Source: Natrialba taiwanensis DSM 12281
GTDB lineage: Archaea; Halobacteriota; Halobacteria; Halobacteriales; Natrialbaceae
Direction: 5' to 3'
NCBI RefSeq assembly: GCF_000337595.1
Contig: NZ_AOIL01000037.1
Span: forward strand, 1 to 46,506
Length of the DNA stretch: 46,506 bases
Position numbers and translations under genes: made by a program. Below, in pieces: positions 37,157 through 45,532 of this stretch (the stretch's first letter is position 1; every line of letters begins with the position of its first letter). The notes beneath the pieces are model-generated. The model was not told the origin of the DNA. It worked only from the letters and a program-made list of their open reading frames with translations, and did not search any database.

Positions 37157-38629
37157 ATGGTCACAACCGTCAATAACGTTGAGTTGAGCGTCTGGCATCA
37201 AAACCAGCCCGGAGACCCAGATGATCCGCCGGACACGGTGATTGAAGGCGAAGATCTCAATTCAGTCGAAATCAGTGGGCGAGCTGAGGACGTTCTTGAT
37301 GAGGCATCTATAGAGGCCAAACTCCCTCTCAACGAGGAGTACGATCTCCGAGTCGGAGACCGAGTACAGTTCGACGCTGATATTCTGGTCGGCGTTGGGT
37401 ATGGTGTCTCCTACGGAACGAACTACGGCGGCGGCTTCACCGTCTCGTGGACGGGACGGATTAAACCCACGGGACGATCACGCTCCCACTGCGGGCGAGT
37501 GGATTCGACACTCGAGACGGACGCGACGGACTTTGTGGGTAATATCCTACAGGATCGGAAGGTCACTGGAAGTTGGGTCAACGATGATGTAGGGAAGATC
37601 ATCCGAGATATCATCAACCAAAACGCCAGCGAGGTTGATGGGTCGAACATCCCTGACTTAGGGGTCTCGACCGACCAGTTCGCTCAGCAGGCCGACGCAT
37701 GGGATATGATCGTTGGGTTGGCTGCAAAAGCCGACTGTCTGCTCTACCAGGATGGTCGAGAGCTCCACGTGGAGCCGATCGACAATCTCGAGTATGCTTT
37801 CTCACTTGAGCCACAGGACTGGCTGTATCCCTGGAGTACAGACACTGACGACAACGTCAAGAACATCATTCGTGTCGACTCGGGTGTAGCACGCCGAGAG
37901 GAGCAAAGCCAAGAGACACAGGACTCCTTTGACCGGGTTACGGAGTCATCGAGACTGACGTACCGGCTCCGTGCTCGAAAATCCGAGATTCACTCTGTTG
38001 ACCTCTACGTTAGTTCGGTCTCCGACGAGAGCCTGGAGGTCCGATTGCAGGCCGATGAAGGCGGTTCTCCGGTTGCGATTGATGATACTGACTCGGACAT
38101 CGAAAGCACGTCGTGGGATGCCGATAACCTCCCTGGAGAAGGCTGGCAGTCGTTCTTCTTCCCGAATCACACGTTGCCCGACCGGGACCCGTGGCTTATC
38201 ATCCAGACGGATGGCCCAAACGGTCACGATATCGGGGTTAACACTGACGGCGACCCGACATTCCGGTCGTACTACCCGCATCCGCTGACATACGAGGTAT
38301 CCTCAACTGAGTCAATCGATGAGTTCGGCGCACGGGAACTCTCGATCGAGCGTGAGAACCTCGAGACAGTGACAGCTGTCCAAGATGCGGCCCAGTCCGA
38401 ACTCGCACGGAGGGCGTGGCCGAGCAAGACAATCGAGTTCGCCGCGAACTCGATCCGAGCACATGCTCTTGAGCCGGGGCAGATAATCGAGGTTGATCGG
38501 CCGGATGTGGACGCTGTCGGCGAGTTTATCGTAGTCGAGGTGTCGCACTCGTACAATGCAGATGACATCAAACTTGAGACGCAAATCACCGCTAAGTGGC
38601 GGAAAGGCGTCCTCGAACCCCAGAATTAG
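37157..38629 (+). CDS. Baseplate hub protein with inserted beta domain
   Basis: A 490-residue product directly after the tape measure. The N-terminal part (VEISGRAEDVLDEASIEAKL PLNEEYDLRVGDRVQFDADI) and the central DVGKIIRDIINQNASEV...FAQQADAWDMIVGLAAKADC are typical of gp27/gpD-like hubs. Residues about 255-375 look like an inserted carbohydrate-binding-like beta domain (YRLRARKSEIHSVDLYVSSV, WQSFFFPNHTLPDRDPWLII). The C-terminal part returns to the hub fold. It would close the tube and carry the fibres. Confidence 0.8.
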   Translation: MVTTVNNVELSVWHQNQPGDPDDPPDTVIEGEDLNSVEISGRAEDVLDEASIEAKLPLNEEYDLRVGDRVQFDADILVGVGYGVSYGTNYGGGFTVSWTGRIKPTGRSRSHCGRVDSTLETDATDFVGNILQDRKVTGSWVNDDVGKIIRDIINQNASEVDGSNIPDLGVSTDQFAQQADAWDMIVGLAAKADCLLYQDGRELHVEPIDNLEYAFSLEPQDWLYPWSTDTDDNVKNIIRVDSGVARREEQSQETQDSFDRVTESSRLTYRLRARKSEIHSVDLYVSSVSDESLEVRLQADEGGSPVAIDDTDSDIESTSWDADNLPGEGWQSFFFPNHTLPDRDPWLIIQTDGPNGHDIGVNTDGDPTFRSYYPHPLTYEVSSTESIDEFGARELSIERENLETVTAVQDAAQSELARRAWPSKTIEFAANSIRAHALEPGQIIEVDRPDVDAVGEFIVVEVSHSYNADDIKLETQITAKWRKGVLEPQN

Positions 38630-38634
38630 AAAAC

Positions 38635-38868
38635 ATGCCACTCAACGACGACAATCACCGAGCAACACGGAAGATCAAAGATCTCGACGAGAGGGTATCG
38701 AATCTTGAGCAAAAGTCCCGGTCGACCGAGACACCGACCTTTCTTGTCACACTGTCTGACCAACTTGGGATCGGAGATCGAATCGACTCGGTTGACGAGC
38801 TCACGATGACAACAGGACAGTGGGACAATACCGGCTGGCGCACTTCTTCGTGGGGTTCCTATGAGTGA
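38635..38868 (+). CDS. Small coiled-coil baseplate protein
   Basis: A 77-residue product from ATG 38635. RKIKDLDERVSNLEQKSRS is a short coiled coil; the C-terminal half is polar. It overlaps the next gene as ATGAGTGA. Probably a small baseplate linker. Confidence 0.6.
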   Translation: MPLNDDNHRATRKIKDLDERVSNLEQKSRSTETPTFLVTLSDQLGIGDRIDSVDELTMTTGQWDNTGWRTSSWGSYE

Positions 38869-39412
38869 CGTTGATGTCCGCGACGGGGCCACAATCCACG
38901 GTCATGTGGAGATTCGTATCTGGGATGTTGATACGGTCGAGAACGCAGATCCCGAGTGGCCCAACCGTCCGAGAGAAGAACGCCACGCCATGCTGCAAGA
39001 TCCGTCGACCTATCCGGCGGCCCCTATCCACGAGGGCGAGACGACGAATCTTGCGGTTGATGGCTACTTCGAGGCGCTCGCAGCGGGAGACAATCCACAA
39101 CCAACCCATCTTGCAATCGGAGACGACGACACGCCTGCAGAAGCCACGAATACGAGTCTCAATAACGAGGTCTATCGGACGGTTGTCGGAGACGATGAGC
39201 CGGATGGTCGTGACCGCGTTACGTCCACGTTCATCAGTCAAAACGAGGCGAACGGGTACACGCTTCGTGAGATTGGCTTTGTGACTGGGGCGGTGGACGA
39301 CAACTGGCAACTGCTTACGCACGTGGCTCTCGATTCTACTGACCACATCGATAAAACGAGCAACAACATGATTGTGTATAATTACACCCTTGAATGGAGG
39401 CGCGTATCGTAG
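38861..39412 (+). CDS. Baseplate/fibre adaptor protein
   Basis: A 183-residue product with GATIHGHVEIRIWDVDTVEN at the N-terminus, and PTHLAIGDDDTPAEATNTSL NNEVYRTVVG ... FISQNEANGYTLREIGFVTG ... NMIVYNYTLEWRR, the pattern of tail-fibre proteins that begin many phage host-recognition modules. Probably links the baseplate to fibres. Confidence 0.65.
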   Translation: MSDVDVRDGATIHGHVEIRIWDVDTVENADPEWPNRPREERHAMLQDPSTYPAAPIHEGETTNLAVDGYFEALAAGDNPQPTHLAIGDDDTPAEATNTSLNNEVYRTVVGDDEPDGRDRVTSTFISQNEANGYTLREIGFVTGAVDDNWQLLTHVALDSTDHIDKTSNNMIVYNYTLEWRRVS

Positions 39413-40231
39413 ATGTCCGATTTGGTCACGCCTGGAGAGGTTGACGCCGAAATCGACTCGACATCGACGGGCCACGCACTCGCAAAAGCGGGGACAGGCG
39501 GCTGGGTTGTTAATGGCGTGGATCTGGCTGGCAACTATACATCGCTAGATGAGACCGGAGTCAATTCGTTCGCCATTTCGTCGACCAGCGGTCTCGACGT
39601 GACGTTTGATGGAGGAGAGGCCTACGTTGCTGGCTGGCTCTGTCGGGATAGACAGACGACCGTCACGCTCCCAGACGATAGCACGACGACGGTTTACGTT
39701 GGGTACGACGCGGGTTCAGTCCTATCGTCGGGTACAGCCCCCGCGGATAACGATAACGTCATCATAGGCCCATCGGGTGATTTTGCGTCTGAGGACCCAC
39801 AATATCCAGTCTGGGAGATCGTGACCTCTGGCGGGAGTGTCTCCGACTCCACACGAGTTCAGCCGACTCGGAAGCCGATGGAATACGACCCAACAGTCCC
39901 ATCGTTCGACTTCGCCGGTCAAGTCCTTGGGGAACGCACGCTGAGACTCAGTGACCCACAAGGCGACTATGGCAACGTCTACATGCACAATAGTCGTGAG
40001 TTCGACAATACGATGGGGCACTATGTCACGACGACCACACCCCATCTGCCGTTCATTATCCGCAATAACGCCACGAACACTCTGGTAGCCGATAACGGGG
40101 ATATAGATGTTCCTGTCGGCCATATCTACTATCAGGGGGACGCTACGCTCCGAGTGACTCAGGACTGGAACGGCGACTCGATGGTGCTCGAATCGTCGAA
40201 CGGAGACACGATTGAACTCGTGCGAGAGTAA
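39413..40231 (+). CDS. Tail fibre protein
   Basis: A 272-residue product with repeated beta motifs: GWVVNGVDLAGNYTSLDETG, FDGGEAYVAGWLCRDRQTTV, YPVWEIVTSGGSV, and a C-terminal trimer-like region (LRLSDPQGDYGNVYMHNSRE, FIIRNNATNTLVADNGDIDV). Starts one base after the previous stop. Probably part of a receptor-binding complex. Confidence 0.7.
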   Translation: MSDLVTPGEVDAEIDSTSTGHALAKAGTGGWVVNGVDLAGNYTSLDETGVNSFAISSTSGLDVTFDGGEAYVAGWLCRDRQTTVTLPDDSTTTVYVGYDAGSVLSSGTAPADNDNVIIGPSGDFASEDPQYPVWEIVTSGGSVSDSTRVQPTRKPMEYDPTVPSFDFAGQVLGERTLRLSDPQGDYGNVYMHNSREFDNTMGHYVTTTTPHLPFIIRNNATNTLVADNGDIDVPVGHIYYQGDATLRVTQDWNGDSMVLESSNGDTIELVRE

Positions 40232-40233
40232 TC

Positions 40234-40983
40234 ATGCCGTGGCTCACAAACAGTAACGAGACTGCGCCGAAACTCCCAGATGGGGAGCCTGCGGATGTTG
40301 TTTACGTCAACGGCGTCGAGGTCTACGTGGCTGAAATCCCGATCGACATCTTTGATCGGTCGTCTCTCGGCTACTATATCGGGGACACGGGACAGGCAAC
40401 ACTCCCGCAGATCGTCAGCAACGAGGGCTACGACAACCCGGACGCGGTCTGGCTCCCGTACGACAATCCCAACGACGCTTCGAATCTCGCATCGGACAAC
40501 TCCGGTTACGACTCAAGCATGCAGGATGTGGACCTCGAGAACTACCTTCGAACGGGCCAAATCGCAGAAATCTATCTTCGGCCCGCGACGTGGGGATCAA
40601 ATTCCCAGTTCCGGTTTTCGTTCCTCTGTGACGGATATTATCCGAGCAATCACATCCGATTGCGCTTTACGGACGGTTACTGGCGCATCGAGCAGGGTAG
40701 CACCGTGTATGGGGGGACTGGGGATGCAGAGTCTTTCACTGGATTCAACGACAACGGTAACTATCATCGTGTTGTCGTCGATCTCAGCCAGTTCCCGTAC
40801 ATTGAGTGCCATCTATGGGATGCTGGCACGGGGAATTTCATCAGCACGATCAGCGGAGAGGATAGCAGTCCGGACACGGACGAGGCCGGACATCAATTCT
40901 GGTTCAATTCTGTCACAGAAATATACGGCAGCGATTACCGGATAATCGATTCTGACGACTTTACGGCCGGCCAGGATATGTGA
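40234..40983 (+). CDS. Tail protein with jelly-roll-like domain
   Basis: A 249-residue product. The N-terminal part (EPADVVYVNGVEVYVAEIPI) may attach to the tail; the C-terminal 150 residues (IAEIYLRPATWGSNSQFRFS, YWRIEQGSTVYGG, YHRVVVDLSQFPYIECHLWD) look like a concanavalin-like carbohydrate-binding fold. Probable receptor-binding role. Confidence 0.65.
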   Translation: MPWLTNSNETAPKLPDGEPADVVYVNGVEVYVAEIPIDIFDRSSLGYYIGDTGQATLPQIVSNEGYDNPDAVWLPYDNPNDASNLASDNSGYDSSMQDVDLENYLRTGQIAEIYLRPATWGSNSQFRFSFLCDGYYPSNHIRLRFTDGYWRIEQGSTVYGGTGDAESFTGFNDNGNYHRVVVDLSQFPYIECHLWDAGTGNFISTISGEDSSPDTDEAGHQFWFNSVTEIYGSDYRIIDSDDFTAGQDM

Positions 40984-41180
40984 CGAATTGTTCTCCTCAG
41001 AGAATACGGTAGGTGGGTGAGCTGGCAGAGGAGTAGATTTGTGTCGATGAGGCGTCATCCCCCCTGCCGTTCTTTGATGAGTTATCCGAATAGATTAACC
41101 TTCCGACATTCGTCCACCGATAGCATCACAACCGAAACGACACGGGCGGAATCCCGAGCGGGACGGCTGCAGAGATAATA
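40984..41180. other. Intergenic region within the fibre cassette
   Basis: About 197 bases without a gene, containing a small hairpin TTCTC-ctca-GAGAA near 40990-41003 that may be a terminator. It marks the border between conserved tail genes and the modular fibre cassette and may carry its own weak promoter (AATAGATTAA near 41090). Confidence 0.45.
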
Positions 41181-41987
41181 ATGCCAGATCAGACATCACG
41201 ATTAGGACTCGACACGTATAGCCAAGGGGAGTCATGGGATCACACGGACACAGTCCAGGCCGTCGACAAACACGCGATTGTCCACGGCCCGATTGCCGAC
41301 CGCCCGTCGACGGGAGACTATGACGATGAACTCTATCACGCGACGGACCAGAATATCACGTGGCGCTGGGACAGTGACTCAGGGGACTGGGAGTTTTTCA
41401 GCGGTCAAGGGAGTTCCAGCCAACCAGTCCCTGGAATATCTAAATATGAAGCATTAGACGCTGGAACTACGACGGATACATATGAATCCGTTTTACGGAT
41501 CTTCCGGAATGGATCACCCGTCGGTTGGTTGGATAACTCTGGCACAAACGCTCGATTAAAGGCCGCATCGGGTTCAAGTGCTATGATTATCAATAATAGC
41601 GACCAAGGTATTGAGATTACTCCCGGCGGAACGATTGATTTCAGCGCTGGAAATATCCTCAATATGGATGTGGGGCCGCAAGATGACACGTTCGACAATC
41701 CACTCCGGATTTTGAGGAACGGCAGCCCGGTTGGTTGGTTCGACAACTCCGGGTCTGACTTGAGAGTGAAATCTGCATCTGGCTCAAGTGTCCGTCTCAT
41801 CAACAACAATAACAACGGAGTTGAGGTCACACCGAGTGACAAAATTAGCTTCGGAGGGAATGACGTAGGTGATATGCCCCAGTACTCCGACGATACGGCA
41901 CCACCGAACGATACGATGTTTTTCGATACCACAGATTCTCAACTCGAGTACAAAGACCCGAGCGGCAACAACCATGTTCTGGGTTGA
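41181..41987 (+). CDS. Modular tail fibre protein A (two internal repeats)
   Basis: A 268-residue product. Residues 1-85 (TDTVQAVDKHAIVHGPIADR, WRWDSDSGDWEFF) are typical of fibre bases. Two repeats follow: LRIFRNGSPVGWLDNSGTNA (from about 105) and LRILRNGSPVGWFDNSGSDL (from about 175), each ending in a beta element. The last 94 residues match the end of the protein at 42039. Probably a trimeric fibre with repeated beta units. Confidence 0.75.
   Translation: MPDQTSRLGLDTYSQGESWDHTDTVQAVDKHAIVHGPIADRPSTGDYDDELYHATDQNITWRWDSDSGDWEFFSGQGSSSQPVPGISKYEALDAGTTTDTYESVLRIFRNGSPVGWLDNSGTNARLKAASGSSAMIINNSDQGIEITPGGTIDFSAGNILNMDVGPQDDTFDNPLRILRNGSPVGWFDNSGSDLRVKSASGSSVRLINNNNNGVEVTPSDKISFGGNDVGDMPQYSDDTAPPNDTMFFDTTDSQLEYKDPSGNNHVLG
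41703..41987 (+). repeat. Fibre C-terminal module, copy 1
   Basis: Aligns without gaps to 42855-43139 (both 285 bases with stop), with clear similarity in DNA and protein. A more distant copy starts near 41493. Confidence 0.85.
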
Positions 41988-42038
41988 TGTTCCGGATAAG
42001 GTATGGCATCGAAAGGGAACTTGCGACACTATTAAACT

Positions 42039-42314
42039 ATGACAACTTGGGTAGAGAGTAGTAACACGCTTCAAGACGGTTCACCAGTATCGCGCCGAAT
42101 CAAAATTGACGAGATATCAGAGGAGGTCTGGTTCACCGACAACGCCTATGCAGAGGTCAGTGATGACGTAGCTGATATCCTCGCGAATAACCTCGATAGT
42201 ATCACCAAAGTCTCGGAACCCTCCGATCCGGGGACGTACTATAATGAGGACAACGCTAATACGACGATCGAGATAATTGTCGAGGATGGTACGTTCGATG
42301 CTGTTACTGCCGAA
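42039..42314 (+). repeat. Fibre N-terminal module, copy 1
   Basis: 276 bases aligning without gaps to 44033-44308, most codons identical. The two copies flank the poly-gamma-glutamate hydrolase gene in direct orientation. Confidence 0.9.
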
Positions 42315-43139
42315 GTCGGAGACATTGATGATCTGAGCACCGAGCAGATGTTTGTCCTTCCGACTGACCTCTCACAAGTCAGTGGCTCGGACACCACACT
42401 CCACCTGCACGATGGGACGAACTCGATTACGCTCGCAGACGGATCGACGACGAGCAATGTCGGGTACTATCGCTGGGACGAAAGTGCATCTGGATGGAGG
42501 CAGATAGGCCAGGACGCAGACACAGTCGACGGCTATCACGGCGACCAGCTCGCGAAACTCGCAGGAGACACGTTCACTGGCTCCGTACGTGTTGATACGG
42601 ACGGAGAAGATGCGCTTCTCGAACTCCTAACGGCCGCTGGCTCACAGTACTTCCCGACTCTCCATCTTGGTGGAGATCAAGATAACGGCATTCGGTCCCA
42701 GCACGAGCCAGACACGGGTATGGGACGTATTGGGACCGTCGATGCAGGGACGTTTACGGGTATCCTCAACTTCGACCCGGCTGCTGGGAATGCCTCTTTT
42801 GAGCACGTCCGTGACATCGACGTAGGATCATATGATGATTCGTTTGAGTCGGCGCTTCGAGTCCTTCGGAATGGAAGCGCAGTCGGATGGCTCGATAACT
42901 CGGGCTCTAATGTGCGTCTCAAGGCAGCGGCATCATCGAGCGCAGAGCTAATCAACAATAACAACAACGGACTCGAAGTCACTCCGAGTGATAAAATTAG
43001 CCTCGGTGGGAATGACTTTGGGGATCTTGCCGAATACTCTGATGACACTGCCCCATCCAATAGCACTCTATTCTTTGACACCACCGACTCACAAGTAGAG
43101 TACAAAGATTCGAACGGAACAAACCACGTTCTTGGGTGA
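42039..43139 (+). CDS. Modular tail fibre protein B (chimera)
   Basis: A 366-residue product. Residues 1-92 are nearly identical to the N-terminus of the deacetylase protein at 44033; the last 94 residues match the end of fibre protein A. The middle (MFVLPTDLSQVSGSDTTLHL, GGDQDNGIRSQHEPDTGMGR) is its own. N-module RRIKIDEISEEVWFTDNAYA EVSDDVADI probably docks to the tail. The gene is therefore a fusion of modules from its neighbours. Confidence 0.8.
   Translation: MTTWVESSNTLQDGSPVSRRIKIDEISEEVWFTDNAYAEVSDDVADILANNLDSITKVSEPSDPGTYYNEDNANTTIEIIVEDGTFDAVTAEVGDIDDLSTEQMFVLPTDLSQVSGSDTTLHLHDGTNSITLADGSTTSNVGYYRWDESASGWRQIGQDADTVDGYHGDQLAKLAGDTFTGSVRVDTDGEDALLELLTAAGSQYFPTLHLGGDQDNGIRSQHEPDTGMGRIGTVDAGTFTGILNFDPAAGNASFEHVRDIDVGSYDDSFESALRVLRNGSAVGWLDNSGSNVRLKAAASSSAELINNNNNGLEVTPSDKISLGGNDFGDLAEYSDDTAPSNSTLFFDTTDSQVEYKDSNGTNHVLG
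42855..43139 (+). repeat. Fibre C-terminal module, copy 2
   Basis: Matches 41703-41987 over the full 285 bases including the stop codon. Confidence 0.85.
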
Positions 43140-44029
43140 TTGCCGTGCGAGTATACTCAGGAGAAGTCCGGCAAGGGTTGTCTGGTTGGGACATCAACTC
43201 TGACCAAGAGCTATGCAGCGTCGACGGTACTTGGCTGGACTCAATTCCGTTAGTCGTCGGAGACAATATCCGTCTCACGAGTACCGATAACGGTAACGAC
43301 GCGTCTTACACAATCGCACGGACTCACGACGATAGTGGTAGTCAATACGTCCGGATGGGGTCGCCCGCTCGCGATCGACTCTATGATAGCAACACGACAA
43401 CCCCCGATACGTTCGGTTGCGAGTTCATCGCGAGTATCCCTCATCAGACGAGTAAATCGGAAGCAGAAGCAGATTCACGAGGAGAGTTGTGGGAACAAAC
43501 CGTATCACACCCTTCTCATGAGTTTGTCGCAACCGCCCCCCATGCTGGCGATGTAGAGTATAACACAGGGTACCAGGCCCGCAAATGTCACGAGTATCTT
43601 GCAAACAGTTCCTTGTGGGTCTGCGATAGTCATGGTGGGGTCAACGGAGCATTTGACCGCTGGCACATCACATCTACTGATGTTAGCTCTTCGTCGTATC
43701 CTGGGCTGACTAGACTCGAATCAGTCGGATATACTGCCGCAGTGTCGTTCCACGGCTATTCGGGAGATACAGTATTAGTTGGGGGTAGAGCCCCCGATAC
43801 CGTCAAGCAAAAAATAGTGGACTCTCTGAATGAACTCGGCGGAGCAACGGCGGAGGTTGTTGGGGAGGGTGACTCTCTGAGTGGGACTGATACATCCAAC
43901 TATGTCAATCAGATAACCCAGTCAGGTGATGACGGTATCCAACTCGAACAACCCTATTCCTTCCGGGATAACTACGCAGAGGAATCGGCACGACGTGTTG
44001 CAAAAGTAATCCTACAGTACTACGATTAA
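43136..44029 (+). CDS. Poly-gamma-glutamate hydrolase, PghP-like (DUF867 family)
   Basis: A 297-residue product with GTG start overlapping the previous stop (GTGA). The zinc-binding part PHAGDVEYNT gives H136-x-G-x-x-E141; then WHITSTD (176-182), AVSFHGYSG with H206, VLVGGRA (213-219), GTDTSNYVNQ (250-259), and GIQLE with E271 followed by R277. This order matches phage PghP and Bacillus YmaC-type enzymes (HGGxIExGT, HITS, SxHG, GG, N, GxQLE..R). Known members hydrolyse poly-gamma-glutamic acid capsules as zinc peptidases. The first ~95 residues are probably a tail-associated or substrate-binding region. Several haloarchaea make poly-gamma-glutamate, so a capsule-degrading entry enzyme is likely. 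Confidence 0.85.
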   Translation: MIAVRVYSGEVRQGLSGWDINSDQELCSVDGTWLDSIPLVVGDNIRLTSTDNGNDASYTIARTHDDSGSQYVRMGSPARDRLYDSNTTTPDTFGCEFIASIPHQTSKSEAEADSRGELWEQTVSHPSHEFVATAPHAGDVEYNTGYQARKCHEYLANSSLWVCDSHGGVNGAFDRWHITSTDVSSSSYPGLTRLESVGYTAAVSFHGYSGDTVLVGGRAPDTVKQKIVDSLNELGGATAEVVGEGDSLSGTDTSNYVNQITQSGDDGIQLEQPYSFRDNYAEESARRVAKVILQYYD

Positions 44030-44032
44030 ACA

Positions 44033-44308
44033 ATGACAACCTGGTTAGAGAGTAGTAACACACTCCAAGATGGAACTCCAGTATCACGCCGAATAAAGAT
44101 TCCCGAAATCTCTGAAGAAGTCTGGTTCACCGACAACGCCTATGCAGAGGTCAGTGACGACGTAGCAGACATCCTAGCGAATAACATTGGCAGTATCAGT
44201 AAAGTCAGTGAGCCAACCGATCCAGGGACGTACTACAATGACGACAACGCGAATACGACGATCGAGATAATTGTCGAGGATGGAACGTTCGATGCACTGA
44301 CTGCGGAG
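44033..44308 (+). repeat. Fibre N-terminal module, copy 2
   Basis: Gapless match to 42039-42314. Recombination between the copies would remove the PGA hydrolase gene and fuse fibre protein B to the deacetylase. Confidence 0.9.
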
Positions 44309-45526
44309 TCTGTCGACGCTGATACAGCTACGATCACAGCCACGGATACGACTGGCGAACTCCAAACACAACGTGACGTTGAATCGTGGTATTCGACACG
44401 CGGTGGGCCTGTGGCAACGATGCCTCCCGCTGCTTCGTTGTTCGAGGATCTATCTGAGTGGTATGTCTCTGTCGGGTCGTTGAGTGCATCGACGAACAAC
44501 GTGTACCGTGGGAGTCAAAGCGGCCATCTGACTTCTCCGGATAGCGATACTGCCGTTATCAGATACACGTTTAGTTCGGCAGTTGACCTAACGAACATCA
44601 ACCCGTCGATCAGTGCTCGCTCACCAGTCGATAAGCTACTTCGGGTTGAAGTCCGATATCGAGATTCGAACGGGAATACCGTTACCCACCGAAATCTCTA
44701 CGCTCAGAAGAACGCGGTCGGCGAGTGGGCGCGGCATGATCTTGGCGTCTCGAACGATGGTGGTGTCGACCTCACGGCTGTTAGCGAGGTAGATGTTCGG
44801 ATCATCACGAATGACGGTTCGAACGGGATCGACGTATATCTCGATGATCTACGGTTCGTCGAAGGCTTAGACAAGGGTATTGTTATTCTCACTTACGACG
44901 ATGGGCGAAGTTCGGTCTATGAGAACGCGCTTCCGAATCACGAGAAGTACGGTTTACCGGGCGGGATCGGTGTAATGACTGGTTCGGTTGGTGATTCGGG
45001 ATACATGACGTGGGACCAGATCGGAGAGTTCGAAGCTGCGGGGTGGGACGTGAACAACCACCAAGTCACGAACACTGATCTGACTGGAATGACCGAATCT
45101 GAGGTTGATGAACAGCTCCGCCCGGCGAAGCGAGAGCTTATCGAGAACGGCGTCACGAACGGTCTCGATGTGGTGTACTACAGGGGTGGGAATTACGATA
45201 CCACAGCGGTTGAAGCAACGGAGAAACATGCGGACTTAGCGTTCACCACAGGGTCTAAGTCAAGCGCGGTCACGTCGCCAGCCCCAACATCGCCGTTAAC
45301 GATGAATCGTTGGTTCCCGCGTAGCGATACGGCGGGCGTCTCAACGATGCTGGATTATGCCGAGACCTATAACGACCTTCTCGTCTTGGGCTGGCATACG
45401 GTTGGAACGACAGACGACGAGATCACAACCGCAGACCATGACTCGGTATTGAGCGATATTGTAAGTCGCAATCTGACGGTTCTCACTCCGAGTCAATTCG
45501 CCGCCACGCAGTCAAATCACTGGTGA
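44033..45526 (+). CDS. Tail fibre-polysaccharide deacetylase fusion (NodB homology)
   Basis: A 497-residue product. Residues 1-92 are the fibre N-module shared with protein B. Residues about 135-280 look like a carbohydrate-binding jelly roll ending DVYLDDLRFVE. Residues about 282-497 are a NodB domain: GIVILTYDDGRSSVYENALP (motif 1, TYDDG), GWDVNNHQVTNTDL (motif 2, first His kept, second His replaced by Asp/Thr), and DVVYYRGGNYDT (motif 3, RGGNYD in place of RPPYG), then LVLGWHTV near the end. Such domains deacetylate glycans. The altered motif 2 leaves metal-dependent activity uncertain. Fusion to a fibre N-terminus indicates action at the tail tip. Confidence 0.85.
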   Translation: MTTWLESSNTLQDGTPVSRRIKIPEISEEVWFTDNAYAEVSDDVADILANNIGSISKVSEPTDPGTYYNDDNANTTIEIIVEDGTFDALTAESVDADTATITATDTTGELQTQRDVESWYSTRGGPVATMPPAASLFEDLSEWYVSVGSLSASTNNVYRGSQSGHLTSPDSDTAVIRYTFSSAVDLTNINPSISARSPVDKLLRVEVRYRDSNGNTVTHRNLYAQKNAVGEWARHDLGVSNDGGVDLTAVSEVDVRIITNDGSNGIDVYLDDLRFVEGLDKGIVILTYDDGRSSVYENALPNHEKYGLPGGIGVMTGSVGDSGYMTWDQIGEFEAAGWDVNNHQVTNTDLTGMTESEVDEQLRPAKRELIENGVTNGLDVVYYRGGNYDTTAVEATEKHADLAFTTGSKSSAVTSPAPTSPLTMNRWFPRSDTAGVSTMLDYAETYNDLLVLGWHTVGTTDDEITTADHDSVLSDIVSRNLTVLTPSQFAATQSNHW

Positions 45527-45532
45527 AACACC

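Noticed and set aside
41493-43139. Fibre repeats as a diversity-generating retroelement (template and variable repeat)
   Set aside because: No reverse transcriptase gene is present, and differences are spread over all codon positions rather than at adenines.
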